From the NCBI RefSeq assembly GCF_013523125.1, contig NZ_JAAMQJ010000043.1:1-38542 (forward strand): a stretch of 38,542 nucleotides of DNA, written 5' to 3'. Source of the stretch: Pseudomonas entomophila. GTDB lineage: Bacteria > Pseudomonadota > Gammaproteobacteria > Pseudomonadales > Pseudomonadaceae. Shown one piece after another: positions 5,237 through 13,411 of this stretch. The first letter of the stretch is position 1, and each line of letters opens with the position of its first letter. Both the position numbers and the translations under genes were made by a program. Under the pieces are notes generated by a model. The model ran no database searches. It was not told the origin of the DNA and saw only the letters and a list, made by a program, of their open reading frames with translations.

Positions 5237-8146
5237 TCAGGGGCTCACAGGCCCGTGGGTCAGCAGTGCCCGGAAGGCCTCCAGCGGCAGGGGGCGGCTG
5301 TACAGATAACCCTGGTACAGGTGGCAGTTGAGCTGTTCGAGAAACGCCAGCTGCTCAGGCAGTTCCACGCCCTCGGCAATCACTGTCAGGCGCAGGCTGC
5401 GTGCCATCGCCACGATGGCGCGGACGATCTCGGCATCGTTGGTGTCCAGCAACGCGTCACGCACGAAACTCTGGTCGATCTTCAGGGTGTCCACCGGCAG
5501 ACGCTTGAGGTAGGTCAGCGAGGAGTATCCGGTGCCGAAGTCGTCCATGGCGAAGCCCACCTCGTGGCCTTTGAGCTCGCGCATCTTGTCGATGGTGTCG
5601 TCCAGGTTCTGGATGACGATGCCTTCGGTGATTTCCAGCTTGAGCAGGCGCCGGGGTAGCCCGCACCGGTCGAGACTGTGCAGGGTGCGCTCGACGAAGT
5701 CACGTTGCCGGAACTGGCGTGGGCTGATGTTGACGCACAGGCTGAAGCGCGCCGGGTCGATCAGCCCGTCGGCGAGCAGGTCGGCGCAGGCCTGGCAGGC
5801 CTGGTCGAGGATCCAGCCTCCCACCTCGACGATCAGCCCGCTTTCCTCCAGCACATGGATGAACTGTGCAGGGGATTGCTGGCCCAGTACGGGGTGATAC
5901 CAGCGCAGCAGGACTTCGGCGCCGACGATCTGCTGGTCGCGTGCATCGACCTGGGGTTGGAAATGCAAGGCCAGTTCGTTGCGCGTCACCGCCAGGCGCA
6001 GGTCGTTTTCCATGCGCAGGCGCTCGCTGGCGGCCGTCTGCATGCTCGCATGGAACAGTTCGGTGGCATTGCGTCCGGCGTCCTTGGCACGGTACAGGGC
6101 GATGTCGGCACGTTTGAGCAGGTCGGCGGGTGTGGTGCCATGGTCGGGGATCAGCGCCACGCCGATGCTCGGGGTCACCTGCAGCTGTTGACCGTTCAGC
6201 GCCATGGGCTCGGCCAGCAGTTGACGCAGGGTACTGGCCCGCTCACCGACCAGCGCCTCGACGTCCTCTCGGCTGCCGGCCAGGTTGCCGAGCAGGACCA
6301 CGAATTCGTCGCCGCCCAACCGGGCCACGGTGTCGCCGGCGCGGACGCTCGCCTCCAGGCGGGCCGTCACGACCTTGAGCACCGCATCCCCCACCGGATG
6401 GCCCAGGGAATCGTTGATGTGCTTGAAGTGATCCAGATCCAGGAACAGCAGCGCCCCGCGTGAGCCATCGCGTTGCAACACCTCGATCTGCTGACTCAGG
6501 CGATCCATCAGCAGGGCGCGGTTGGGAAGGTTGGTCAGCGGATCGTGATAGGCCAGATGACGAATCTGGGCCTGGGCATTCTTCAGCTGGGTCACGTCGC
6601 GGGCCGTGACCAGCAGGCAGTCGGTTTCGTTGAGGGTGATCGGCTCCACCGACATTTCCACCGTGAGCGCATCGCCGCGCTTGTGGCGTCCGAGCATCTC
6701 GCGTCGATGCACGCGACCCTGCTCGAGCAGTTCGGCGAGCAGGGCGGTGCGTTGCTGCTCGTCGGCCCAGATGCTGAGCTCGAATACGCTGCGCCCCATC
6801 ACGTCCTCGAGCCGGTAGCCGGTCAATCGACAGAACCCTTCGTTGACTTCCAGGTAGCGTCCGCTGTCGCGTTCGGTGATGGTGATGGCGTCGGGGCTCG
6901 AGTGGAACGCCTTGGCGAACTTCTCCTCGCTGGCCTTCAGCGCGGCCTCGGCGCGTTGCTGCTGGGTGATGTCGCGCAAGGTGGTCACGCTGCAGGCCTG
7001 GCCATCGACGGCGATCACGCGGCTGGCGATCACGCAGGTCAACCGCTCGCCCTGGGCGGTGTGCGCCACGACCGCGACGTTGCTCAAACCCTGGTCGCGG
7101 ATGACCTGCTCGATGCGTCGGGCCCGTTCGGGCGCTTCGGCCCAGAGCCCCAGTTGCTCGGCGGTGCGGCCGATGACCTGGTCCACGTGCCAGCCGAAGG
7201 TCTGGGTGAAGGCCGGGTTGACCTCGATGAACTGGCCGGTGTCCTGGCGCGTCACGCAGATGGGATCGGGGCTGACTTGAAACAGGCTGGCGAACTTCGC
7301 CTCCGAGGCACTCAGGCGCTGTTCGCGCTCGACCTGTTCGCTGAGGTCGACGAAGGTCGTCAGCAGGTGGATGACCCCGTCCATCTCGATGCCTTGCGTG
7401 CTGAGGATGCCGTCGTGCACCTTGCAGCTACGGTCGCGGAATGACACCTCCAGCGTGACCGGGCCGCCGGCATGCTGGGTGGCGTCGAGAATCTGCTGGC
7501 GATGCGCCGGGTCGACCCACAGGTTCAGCTCCGTCGTGGTCTTGCCGATGGCCTCGGCCAATGGCCAGCCCAGGCAGAGCTCGAAGCTCTGGTTGGCTTC
7601 CAGGATCAGCCCGTCATGCCGACGGGTGAGCAGGATCACGTTGGGACTCAGGCGGAACAAGGTGGCGAAGCGCTGCTCTGACTGCATCAGTGCAACCTCA
7701 CGCTCACGCTGCCGGGTGACCTCGCGGACCACGCCGATCATCTGCGCGCGACCCTCGGCGTCATGCATCAGGCTACCGCTGATCTCCAGCCAGTGCAGGC
7801 TGCCATCGGGCCAGCGGATACGGTGCCGCATCGCCTGTCCGAACGGCTGGCCGGCGATCACCGCCTCGAAGGCCTGGCGTGCGCGGTCGCGGTCCTGGGC
7901 CGGGAGCAGGTCGAGGTAATCGATGTCGGCGGGCAGCGGCTGACCCGGGTCGAAGCCGAACAGGGCCTGCGTACCCCGCGACCAGCTCACACCACCTGAG
8001 GGGATGTCCCATAGCCAAGCGCCGAGACGCGCGCCGTTGAGCGCGGCCAGCAGTTGAGGGGCGTTTTGCCAGGCCTGCTCCGAGGCTTCGGGGTCGGAGG
8101 CGAGGATGCGCGGCAAGCGGGGGAATCGGTGTGCGGAAGTGGGCAT
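5237..8146 (-). CDS. PAS-PAS-PAS-PAS-GGDEF-EAL cyclic-di-GMP enzyme
   Basis: The 969-residue protein has four consecutive PAS domains (about residues 35-150, 155-270, 280-395, 400-515), a GGDEF domain (about 530-690) and an EAL domain (about 710-955). GGDEF is intact near residue 610 and is preceded five residues upstream by RAGD, a canonical RxxD inhibitory site. The EAL signature reads EVL in GAEVLLRW. The other phosphodiesterase motifs are present: LEITEG, DDFGTGYSS, KIDQSFV, AEGVE and QGYLYSRP. Both synthesis and hydrolysis of c-di-GMP are therefore possible. No membrane segment is seen, so it is probably a cytosolic sensor. The start at 8146 was chosen because the reading frame upstream covers the end of the LysR gene in another frame. 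It lies 60 bp behind that regulator on the same strand. Confidence 0.9.
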   Translation of the reverse strand: MPTSAHRFPRLPRILASDPEASEQAWQNAPQLLAALNGARLGAWLWDIPSGGVSWSRGTQALFGFDPGQPLPADIDYLDLLPAQDRDRARQAFEAVIAGQPFGQAMRHRIRWPDGSLHWLEISGSLMHDAEGRAQMIGVVREVTRQREREVALMQSEQRFATLFRLSPNVILLTRRHDGLILEANQSFELCLGWPLAEAIGKTTTELNLWVDPAHRQQILDATQHAGGPVTLEVSFRDRSCKVHDGILSTQGIEMDGVIHLLTTFVDLSEQVEREQRLSASEAKFASLFQVSPDPICVTRQDTGQFIEVNPAFTQTFGWHVDQVIGRTAEQLGLWAEAPERARRIEQVIRDQGLSNVAVVAHTAQGERLTCVIASRVIAVDGQACSVTTLRDITQQQRAEAALKASEEKFAKAFHSSPDAITITERDSGRYLEVNEGFCRLTGYRLEDVMGRSVFELSIWADEQQRTALLAELLEQGRVHRREMLGRHKRGDALTVEMSVEPITLNETDCLLVTARDVTQLKNAQAQIRHLAYHDPLTNLPNRALLMDRLSQQIEVLQRDGSRGALLFLDLDHFKHINDSLGHPVGDAVLKVVTARLEASVRAGDTVARLGGDEFVVLLGNLAGSREDVEALVGERASTLRQLLAEPMALNGQQLQVTPSIGVALIPDHGTTPADLLKRADIALYRAKDAGRNATELFHASMQTAASERLRMENDLRLAVTRNELALHFQPQVDARDQQIVGAEVLLRWYHPVLGQQSPAQFIHVLEESGLIVEVGGWILDQACQACADLLADGLIDPARFSLCVNISPRQFRQRDFVERTLHSLDRCGLPRRLLKLEITEGIVIQNLDDTIDKMRELKGHEVGFAMDDFGTGYSSLTYLKRLPVDTLKIDQSFVRDALLDTNDAEIVRAIVAMARSLRLTVIAEGVELPEQLAFLEQLNCHLYQGYLYSRPLPLEAFRALLTHGPVSP

Positions 8147-8205
8147 CGGTACCAGACCTTTGGCGATGACGCGTCCTTGGGGCGAACGACGGGAATGAAG
8201 CCTGT

Positions 8206-9084
8206 TCAGCCAGGCGCGGCGTGGGCATCGAGCAAGGCCATGAAGGCCCGGGCGGCGTTCGACAGCGTTCGTTCCGTATGCAGAATGTAGCCCAGCTGGC
8301 GCGACAGCTCGATACCAGGCAGGGCGATCGGGGCGACTTGCTCGTCGAGCATGGTGCGCGGCAGCACGCTCCAGGCCAGGCCGATCGAGACCATCATCTT
8401 GATGGTTTCCAGGTAATTGGTGCTCATGGCGATGTTCGGCGTCAGGCCCTGACTCTCGAACAGGCGATGGACGATGTGATGCGTGAACGTGTTGCCCCCA
8501 GGGAACACCGCCGGGTGCCTGGCCACGTCGGTCAGACTGACCGCCTGGTCGTTGGCCAGCGGATGTTCGGGGGAGGCGACGAAGTCCAGCCAATCACGCC
8601 AGACCGGCGTGGCGCGAATCAGGGCGTGGGGTTCAGGCGCCAGGGTGATGACGGCGATTTCGGCGCGTCCGTGCAGCACTTCGTCATAGGCCGCTTCCGA
8701 ATCGAGAAACTGGATGTCCAGTGCGACCTGCGGGTACTGCCGGGTGAAGGCGCGCAGCACAGGCGGCAGGCGATGCAGACCGATATGGTGGCTGGTCGCT
8801 AGTGTCAGTCGCCCACCCACTTCGCCGGAGAGATTGGTCAGGGCACGCCGTGTATCGTCCAGCACATTGAGGATCTGGTAGGCGCGCGGCAGCAAGGCAC
8901 GTCCGGCCTCGGTGAGCGTGACCTCGCGACCCAGGCGATCGAACAGGCGTGTGTCGAGCTGCTGCTCGAGGTTGGCGACTCGCTTGCTGATCGCCGGCTG
9001 GGTCAGGAACAGCCGCTGCGCTGCGCCGGAAAAGCTGCCGGTCTCGGCGATTGCAATGAAGGCGCCCAAGGTCGCGAGGTCCAT
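8206..9084 (-). CDS. LysR-family transcriptional regulator
   Basis: The 292-residue protein begins with a LysR winged helix-turn-helix (residues 1-62, with FSGAAQRLFLTQPAISKRVANLE), followed by a substrate-binding effector domain (about 90-290). The ATG at 9084 is preceded by AAGGAATCC. An upstream in-frame ATG at 9108 is less well placed. It is divergent from leuC with only 129 bp between starts. It is not the classical leucine-operon regulator LeuO by any feature I can point to, but position suggests it acts on leuC or itself. The effector is unknown. The GGDEF-EAL gene follows on the same strand. Confidence 0.9.
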   Translation of the reverse strand: MDLATLGAFIAIAETGSFSGAAQRLFLTQPAISKRVANLEQQLDTRLFDRLGREVTLTEAGRALLPRAYQILNVLDDTRRALTNLSGEVGGRLTLATSHHIGLHRLPPVLRAFTRQYPQVALDIQFLDSEAAYDEVLHGRAEIAVITLAPEPHALIRATPVWRDWLDFVASPEHPLANDQAVSLTDVARHPAVFPGGNTFTHHIVHRLFESQGLTPNIAMSTNYLETIKMMVSIGLAWSVLPRTMLDEQVAPIALPGIELSRQLGYILHTERTLSNAARAFMALLDAHAAPG

Positions 9085-9121
9085 CTTGGATTCCTTAAGG
9101 TTATCCAAAGCATGAAAATTA

Positions 9122-9155
9122 TGAATTTGAGTTATTCAATCTAACCCCATAGCAT
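9122..9155 (+). promoter_or_regulatory. Candidate LysR operator and leuC promoter
   Basis: TGAAT-N7-ATTCA at 9122-9138 is a perfect 5-bp inverted repeat of the size and AT-rich character of LysR recognition sites. It sits between the divergent LysR and leuC genes. A -35-like TTGAGT (9127-9132) lies within it, 17 bp before TAGCAT (9150-9155), so a bound regulator would touch the leuC promoter. The promoter match is moderate and no experimental site is known to me. Confidence 0.5.
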
Positions 9156-9213
9156 TCATCCGTACAAGCCAAGTGGTCTTTGGCACAGAAAGTCGCTGAT
9201 GAGGAAACGCTCC

Positions 9214-10647
9214 ATGGCCGGCAGAACGCTTTACGACAAACTCTGGGACGCGCACGAAGTGAAGCAGCGTGACGATGGGTCGTCGCTGATCTACATCGAC
9301 CGCCACATCATTCATGAAGTCACCTCGCCCCAGGCGTTCGAAGGGCTGCGCCTGGCGCAGCGCAAGCCATGGCGCATCGACGCCAACATCGCCACGCCGG
9401 ACCACAACGTCCCGACCACCCCTGAACGCAAGGGCGGCATCGACGCCATCGCCGACCAGGTCTCGCGCCTTCAGGTCAAGACCCTCGATGAGAATTGCGA
9501 CGAGTACGGCATCGTCGAGTTCAAGATGAACGACGTACGTCAGGGCATCGTGCACGTCATCAGCCCGGAGCAGGGCGCGACCCTGCCTGGCATGACCGTG
9601 GTCTGCGGCGACTCGCACACCTCGACCCACGGCGCGTTCGGCGCCCTGGCCCATGGCATCGGGACCTCGGAGGTCGAGCACGTGCTCGCCACCCAGTGCC
9701 TGGTCGCCAAAAAGATGAAGAACATGTTGGTCAAGGTAGAGGGCACCTTGCCCCAGGGCGTCACCGCCAAGGACATCGTCCTGGCCGTGATCGGCAAGAT
9801 CGGCACCGCCGGCGGCAACGGGCATGCCATGGAGTTCGCTGGCAGCGCCATTCGCGCGCTGTCGATGGAAGGCCGCATGACCCTCTGCAACATGTCCATC
9901 GAAGCCGGCGCACGCGTCGGCCTGGTGGCCACCGACCAGACCACCATCGACTACGTCAAGGGGCGCCCCTATGCGCCGACCGACGCGCAGTGGGCGCAGG
10001 CGGTCGCGGCCTGGCAGGACTTGGTCTCGGACGACGACGCGGTGTTCGACACCGTGGTCGAGTTTCGCGCCGAGGACATCAAGCCACAGGTCAGCTGGGG
10101 CACGTCGCCGGAAATGGTGCTGGCCGTCGACCAGCGCGTGCCCGACCCGGCCGCCGAACCAGACCTGGTCAAGCGGGGCTCGATCGAGCGCGCCTTGAAG
10201 TACATGGGCCTGTCGGCCAACCAGGCGATCACCGACATTCGCCTGGACCGCGTGTTCATCGGCTCGTGCACCAACTCGCGGATCGAAGACCTGCGCGCCG
10301 CCGCCGAGATCGCCAAGGGTCGCAAGGTCGCGGCCAGCGTCAAGCAGGCGATCGTGGTGCCAGGCTCGGGCCTGGTGAAGGCCCAGGCCGAACGCGAAGG
10401 CCTGGACCAGATCTTCCTCGCCGCCGGCTTCGAATGGCGTGAACCAGGCTGCTCGATGTGCCTGGCGATGAATCCGGACCGGCTGGAGAGTGGCGAGCAC
10501 TGCGCGTCCACCTCCAACCGCAACTTCGAAGGCCGCCAAGGCGCCGGTGGACGCACCCACCTGGTCAGCCCGGCCATGGCCGCCGCCGCCGCGGTCGCCG
10601 GTCACTTCATCGATGTCCGCGAGTTGATCCAAGGGAGCGCAGCATGA
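9214..10647 (+). CDS. leuC: 3-isopropylmalate dehydratase, large subunit
   Basis: With LeuD it isomerises 2-isopropylmalate to 3-isopropylmalate in leucine synthesis. The 477-residue aconitase-family protein has the three 4Fe-4S cysteine ligands at C352 (GSCTNSR), C413 and C416 (PGCSMC), plus the GDSHTSTHGAFG motif. The ATG at 9214 follows GAGGAAAC and matches the family N-terminus (MAGRTLYDKLWD); a start at 9199 would add five unneeded residues. The stop overlaps the leuD start in ATGA, indicating translational coupling. Confidence 0.97.
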   Translation: MAGRTLYDKLWDAHEVKQRDDGSSLIYIDRHIIHEVTSPQAFEGLRLAQRKPWRIDANIATPDHNVPTTPERKGGIDAIADQVSRLQVKTLDENCDEYGIVEFKMNDVRQGIVHVISPEQGATLPGMTVVCGDSHTSTHGAFGALAHGIGTSEVEHVLATQCLVAKKMKNMLVKVEGTLPQGVTAKDIVLAVIGKIGTAGGNGHAMEFAGSAIRALSMEGRMTLCNMSIEAGARVGLVATDQTTIDYVKGRPYAPTDAQWAQAVAAWQDLVSDDDAVFDTVVEFRAEDIKPQVSWGTSPEMVLAVDQRVPDPAAEPDLVKRGSIERALKYMGLSANQAITDIRLDRVFIGSCTNSRIEDLRAAAEIAKGRKVAASVKQAIVVPGSGLVKAQAEREGLDQIFLAAGFEWREPGCSMCLAMNPDRLESGEHCASTSNRNFEGRQGAGGRTHLVSPAMAAAAAVAGHFIDVRELIQGSAA

Positions 10648-11285
10648 AAGCCTTCACCCAGCACACCGGCCTGGTCGCACCGCTCGATCGCGCCAACGTC
10701 GACACCGACCAGATCATTCCCAAGCAGTTCTTGAAGTCGATCAAGCGCACCGGCTTCGGCCCCAACCTGTTCGACGAGTGGCGTTATCTGGACGTGGGCC
10801 AGCCTTACCAGGACAACAGCAAGCGTCCGTTGAACACCGAGTTCGTGCTCAACCACGACCGTTACCAGGGCGCCAGCGTCCTGCTGGCCCGCGAGAACTT
10901 CGGCTGTGGCTCGAGCCGCGAGCATGCACCGTGGGCCTTGGACGAGTACGGGTTCCGCAGCATCATCGCGCCGAGCTTCGCCGACATCTTCTTCAACAAC
11001 AGCTTCAAGAACGGCCTGTTGCCGATCATCCTGCCGGATGAGGAGATCGACGAACTGTTCAGGCAGGTCGAGGCCATGCCCGGCTACCAGCTCACCATCG
11101 ACCTGCAGGCCCAGGCCGTGACGCGCCCCGATGGCAAGGTCCTGACCTTCGAGATCGACGCCTTCCGCAAGCACTGCCTGCTCAACGGCCTGGACGACAT
11201 CGGCCTGACGCTGCAGGACAGCGACGCGATCGCCGCCTTCGAGCAGCGCCACCGTGCCAGCCAGCCCTGGCTGTTTCGGGGGTGA
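10644..11285 (+). CDS. leuD: 3-isopropylmalate dehydratase, small subunit
   Basis: This is the 213-residue swivel-domain subunit that completes the LeuCD enzyme. The motifs TDQIIPKQFLKSIKRTGFG (residues 21-39) and ENFGCGSSREHAPWA are intact. Its start codon overlaps the leuC stop by four bases (ATGA). Heptamer repeat element C follows the stop and separates leuD from the methyltransferase gene and leuB. Confidence 0.97.
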   Translation: MKAFTQHTGLVAPLDRANVDTDQIIPKQFLKSIKRTGFGPNLFDEWRYLDVGQPYQDNSKRPLNTEFVLNHDRYQGASVLLARENFGCGSSREHAPWALDEYGFRSIIAPSFADIFFNNSFKNGLLPIILPDEEIDELFRQVEAMPGYQLTIDLQAQAVTRPDGKVLTFEIDAFRKHCLLNGLDDIGLTLQDSDAIAAFEQRHRASQPWLFRG

Positions 11286-11290
11286 AGAGA

Positions 11291-11428
11291 GCTTCAGGCG
11301 GTAAGTGACAAGCTGCAAGCGGACGGTAGTGCGGTGGGTCAGGTGTTGGCCGGACGTTAAGGCGGCGCTGACGCTCTGACTTGCAGCTTGCAGCTTGCAG
11401 CTTGCAGCTTGCAGCTTGCAGCGCCACC
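11291..11428. repeat. Heptamer inverted-repeat element C with a six-unit array
   Basis: The left arm units are GCTTCAG, GCGGTAA, GTGACAA and GCTGCAA (11291-11318). The right arm has six perfect copies of CTTGCAG (11380-11421) ending in CGCCACC, the same outer CGCCACT-like unit seen in element B. The centre of about 60 bp is not periodic. It starts a few bases after the leuD stop and ends 19 bp before the next start codon, just upstream of its AAGGAG. The array is shorter than in B and D (ten copies each), which fits variable copy number. Confidence 0.85.
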
Positions 11429-11447
11429 CCGTCCCAAGGAGACTCCG

Positions 11448-12209
11448 ATGACCGAACACCATACCGAGGTCGTGCAACGCCAGTTCGGCGAGCAGGCCAC
11501 CGCCTACCTGAGCAGCGCCGTGCATGCGCAAGGCAGCGAGTTCGCGCTGCTGCGCGAGGCGGTCAGCGGGCAGGGCAGTGCGCGGGTACTGGACCTGGGC
11601 TGTGGGGCAGGGCACGTGAGCTTTCAGGTTGCGCCTCTGGTGGGCGAGGTGGTGGCCTACGACCTGTCCCCGGCCATGCTGGCGGTGGTCGCCGGTGCCG
11701 CGGCCGAACGCGGGTTGGGCAACGTGACTACCGTCCAGGGGCCGGCCGAGCGTCTGCCGTTCGAGGACGGCACGTTCGACTTCGTCTTCAGTCGTTACTC
11801 CGCGCACCACTGGAGTGACCTGGGACTGGCGCTTAGAGAGGTGCGCCGCGTCTTGAAGCCTGGTGGCGTGGCGGCCTTCATCGACGTGATGTCGCCGGGC
11901 AGCCCGTTGCTCGACACCTATCTGCAGTGCGTCGAGGTGCTGCGTGACACCAGTCACGTACGCGACTACACGGCGGCGGAGTGGATCGGCCAGGCCTGCG
12001 AGGCCGGCCTGCAGGTACGCAGCCATGCGCGCCAGCGGCTGCACCTGGAGTTCACTTCCTGGGTCGAGCGCATGCGCACGCCCGAAGCGATGCGCGTGGC
12101 CATCCGCGACGTGCAGCACGCCATGGGCGAAGAAGTACGGCAGTATTACCAGATCGACCACGAAGGTTCGTTCAGCACCGACGTGCTGGTCCTGTGGGCC
12201 GAGCGTTGA
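11448..12209 (+). CDS. Class I SAM-dependent methyltransferase
   Basis: The 253-residue protein has a Rossmann-type SAM domain, with motif I VLDLGCGAGHVSF at residues 47-59 and an acidic residue at the end of strand 2 (VVAYDLSPAML). A methyltransf_11-like region (FEDGTFDFVFSRYSAHHW) follows. Substrate is unknown; small-molecule methylation is usual for this group. The ATG at 11448 follows AAGGAG. A longer frame into the upstream heptamer array is only translated repeat. It sits inside the leuCD-leuB-asd cluster in this genus without an evident role in leucine synthesis. Confidence 0.85.
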   Translation: MTEHHTEVVQRQFGEQATAYLSSAVHAQGSEFALLREAVSGQGSARVLDLGCGAGHVSFQVAPLVGEVVAYDLSPAMLAVVAGAAAERGLGNVTTVQGPAERLPFEDGTFDFVFSRYSAHHWSDLGLALREVRRVLKPGGVAAFIDVMSPGSPLLDTYLQCVEVLRDTSHVRDYTAAEWIGQACEAGLQVRSHARQRLHLEFTSWVERMRTPEAMRVAIRDVQHAMGEEVRQYYQIDHEGSFSTDVLVLWAER

Positions 12210-12263
12210 ATTCGTTTCGGCGGGCCGATCTGGCCGCGCCGCTTGATTGGATATGAGGAAAGC

Positions 12264-13346
12264 ATGAGCAAGCAGATTCTGATTCTCCCGGGTGACGGCA
12301 TCGGTCCGGAAATCATGGCCGAAGCGGTCAAGGTGCTGGAGCTGGCCAACGACAAGTTCCAGCTCGACCTGACCCTGGAGCATGACGTGATCGGCGGCGC
12401 GGCCATCGACAAGCATGGCGTGCCGCTGGCCGACGAGACGCTCGAGCGCGCTCGCCGTGCCGATGCCGTGCTGCTGGGCGCCGTGGGTGGGCCGAAGTGG
12501 GACCGTATCGAACGCGACATCCGCCCCGAGCGCGGCCTGCTGAAGATCCGTTCGCAGCTGGGCCTGTTCGCCAACCTGCGTCCGGCCATCCTCTACCCGC
12601 AACTGGCCGACGCCTCGTCGCTCAAGCCCGAGATCGTCGCCGGTCTGGACATCCTCATCGTTCGTGAATTGACCGGTGGCATCTACTTCGGCGCACCCCG
12701 TGGCACCCGTGAGCTGGACGGCGGCGAGCGCCAGGCCTACGACACCTTGCCCTACAGCGAGAGCGAGATCCGCCGCATCGCCCGCGTCGGCTTCGACATG
12801 GCCCGCGTGCGTGGCAAGAAGCTCTGCTCGGTGGACAAGGCCAACGTGCTGGCCTCCAGCCAATTGTGGCGCGAAGTGGTCGAAGAGGTGGCCAAGGACT
12901 ATCCGGACGTGGAACTGAGCCACATGTACGTCGACAACGCGGCGATGCAGCTGGTGCGTGCGCCGAAACAGTTCGACGTGGTGGTGACCGACAACCTGTT
13001 CGGCGACATCCTGTCCGACGAAGCCTCGATGCTGACCGGTTCGATCGGCATGCTGCCGTCGGCCTCGCTGGATGCCGACAACAAGGGCATGTACGAGCCG
13101 TGCCACGGTTCGGCACCGGACATTGCCGGGCAGGGCATCGCCAACCCCTTGGCGACCATCCTCTCGGTATCCATGATGCTGCGCTACAGCTTCAACCGGC
13201 ACACCGCCGCCGATGCCATCGAGCAGGCCGTGAGCCGTGTGCTGGACCAGGGCCTGCGCACCGGCGACATCTGGTCGAACGGCTGCAACAAGGTCGGCAC
13301 GCAGGAAATGGGCGACGCAGTAGTCGCGGCCCTGCGGAATCTGTAA
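12264..13346 (+). CDS. leuB: 3-isopropylmalate dehydrogenase
   Basis: It oxidises and decarboxylates 3-isopropylmalate with NAD+ to give 2-ketoisocaproate, the last leucine-specific step before transamination. At 360 residues it has the usual length. The N-terminus MSKQILILPGDGIGPEI, the substrate-binding RELTGGIYFG and the metal/NAD motif DNLFGDILSDEASML are intact. The ATG at 12264 follows GAGGAAAG. It is separated from leuCD by the methyltransferase gene and followed by asd. Confidence 0.97.
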   Translation: MSKQILILPGDGIGPEIMAEAVKVLELANDKFQLDLTLEHDVIGGAAIDKHGVPLADETLERARRADAVLLGAVGGPKWDRIERDIRPERGLLKIRSQLGLFANLRPAILYPQLADASSLKPEIVAGLDILIVRELTGGIYFGAPRGTRELDGGERQAYDTLPYSESEIRRIARVGFDMARVRGKKLCSVDKANVLASSQLWREVVEEVAKDYPDVELSHMYVDNAAMQLVRAPKQFDVVVTDNLFGDILSDEASMLTGSIGMLPSASLDADNKGMYEPCHGSAPDIAGQGIANPLATILSVSMMLRYSFNRHTAADAIEQAVSRVLDQGLRTGDIWSNGCNKVGTQEMGDAVVAALRNL

Positions 13347-13352
13347 TCTCTC

Positions 13353-13394
13353 TGGCCCGCTATCGTTTATCCATCGGGTAGCGGCCCACTTTTA
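13353..13394 (+). terminator. Possible weak terminator or attenuating hairpin between leuB and asd
   Basis: TGGCCCGCTA (13353-13362) and TAGCGGCCCA (13379-13388) form a stem with one C-C mismatch and a 16-nt loop, followed by CTTTTAG. The stem lies 24 bp before the asd start. It may partly stop leuB transcripts or simply overlap the asd promoter region. Confidence 0.35.
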
Positions 13395-13411
13395 GCAAAG
13401 GTGTAGTTGCG

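Noticed and set aside
10602..13202. Minus-strand open frame of 866 codons antisense to leuD, the methyltransferase gene and leuB
   Set aside because: Long antisense frames are common opposite high-GC genes with biased third positions. The product is rich in H, Q, G and A without any family motif, and it runs through repeat element C.
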